Positions 41,086 to 41,349 of a DNA stretch of 41,349 bases are shown piece after piece. This DNA comes from Acidobacteriota bacterium (GTDB lineage: Bacteria > Acidobacteriota > Holophagae > Thermotomaculales > Thermotomaculaceae): contig JAADGL010000048.1 of the NCBI GenBank assembly GCA_013152385.1, positions 1 through 41,349 on the forward strand, written 5' to 3'. Each line of letters starts with the position of its first letter. The stretch's first letter is position 1. Made by a program: the position numbers and the translations under genes. The notes beneath the pieces were generated by a model that was not told where the DNA came from, ran no database searches, and worked only from the letters and a program-made list of their open reading frames with translations.

Positions 41086-41087
41086 TT

Positions 41088-41219
41088 CTACCTCGCTGGG
41101 ACAACCATTTGTGGGATTAGAATTTGATCAAAATCCGCGAGAATAGCATAATTGTTTCCCACTCCCCTTAAGTTTGGAAGGATATAGCGCTTCGGTTTGA
41201 TTCTATTTCCTTCCTTCAT
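41088..41219 (-). CDS. Small ORF behind the repeated promoter (copy C)
   Basis: A 43-codon ORF, MKEGNRIKPKRYILPNLRGV onward, ending MVVPAR. It starts behind AAGGA, about 38 nt after the predicted transcription start, and ends two bases before the 176-residue gene. Its end supplies that gene's ribosome binding site. The first 14 residues resemble those of the ORF at 38681-38845. It could be a leader peptide or a genuine small protein; the clean amino acid composition (LRGVGNNYAILADFDQILIP) favours real coding. Confidence 0.5.
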   Translation of the reverse strand: MKEGNRIKPKRYILPNLRGVGNNYAILADFDQILIPQMVVPAR

Positions 41220-41349
41220 CCATACTTCCTTTCAGTGAAATTCCATTTATTTTCGTGGAAATTATTATATCTTCTGATGCAAAGAATTACCAACGGAAAA
41301 TGTAGCTGATTATTCGATTAGAAATATTTTCTTTAACAGAATTTTTGAA
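41214..41349 (-). repeat. Accessory promoter/leader repeat, copy C
   Basis: The partner of 40357-40492, reaching the right edge of the window and so possibly continuing beyond it. It contains a TATAAT promoter (41264-41293), a ribosome binding site and the ATG of the small ORF at 41219. The proximal 45-50 bp (41185-41235) also match 38810-38858, a third, shorter copy. Confidence 0.8.
41264..41293 (-). promoter_or_regulatory. Promoter inside repeat copy C
   Basis: On the minus strand TTGGTA (41288-41293), an 18-base spacer and perfect TATAAT (41264-41269). The same spacing and -10 are kept in copy B although the surrounding sequence has diverged, which supports function. Confidence 0.6.

Overview
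The window is about 38.4 kb of densely packed bacterial core genome followed by about 2.9 kb of AT-richer accessory DNA beyond an initiator tRNA gene. TamB, a LapA/LapB-type protein and signal-peptide-bearing exported proteins point to a diderm (Gram-negative) bacterium. A ferredoxin-dependent 2-oxoglutarate oxidoreductase points to an anaerobic or microaerophilic lifestyle. Ribosome binding sites are strong (GGAGG type) and several promoters are close to TTGACA-17-TATAAT. I cannot assign a phylum from sequence alone; an Acidobacteriota/Aminicenantes-like or deltaproteobacterial-grade organism would fit, but that is inference.

Layout. 1-379: divergent control region with a minus promoter, the first codons of a gene running off the left edge, and a pair of identical AT-rich palindromes. 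380-2097: FAD-linked oxidase (GlcD type) and holo-ACP synthase, translationally coupled. 2199-5863, minus strand: a large exported beta-helix protein with duplicated C-terminal modules, and a small secreted lysine/cysteine-rich repeat protein with its own promoter and terminator. 6043-11599: biotin carboxylase, a separate biotin carrier protein, and TamB. 11777-13817: aldo/keto reductase, a YcxB-like membrane protein and a convergent isoprenylcysteine-methyltransferase-like protein. 14029-15138: adenosine deaminase with its own promoter.

15220-20579 is a tight metabolic operon, sucC-sucD-korD-korA-korB-korC-ndk, closed by a strong terminator. It links 2-oxoglutarate and succinyl-CoA with reduced ferredoxin, substrate-level nucleotide phosphorylation and nucleotide exchange. 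20627-25525 holds a two-domain radical SAM/DUF2344 fusion, ribonuclease G and a patatin-like lipase, overlapping end to end.

25506-38489 is almost entirely minus strand. A SAM-hydrolase (DUF62), a compact penicillin-binding transpeptidase and dnaE overlap by ATGA junctions. serA (a lysine-type phosphoglycerate dehydrogenase) has its own promoter. Then follow yebC-ruvC and the conserved housekeeping run rplU-rpmA-obgE-nadD-rsfS-rlmH, ending in a membrane TPR protein that looks like a LapA-LapB fusion. The initiator tRNA-Met has a consensus promoter and a terminator.

38490-41349 is different: AT-richer, with a frameshifted immunity-protein-like gene, two unrecognised genes (one membrane, one Cys-rich) and a diverged repeat of about 136 bp present twice. 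On the minus strand each repeat carries a TATAAT promoter, a leader of about 38 nt, a Shine-Dalgarno and the start of a small ORF that runs directly into a larger accessory gene. A third partial copy lies nearer the tRNA. This repeated promoter/leader-ORF cassette is the most unusual structure in the window.
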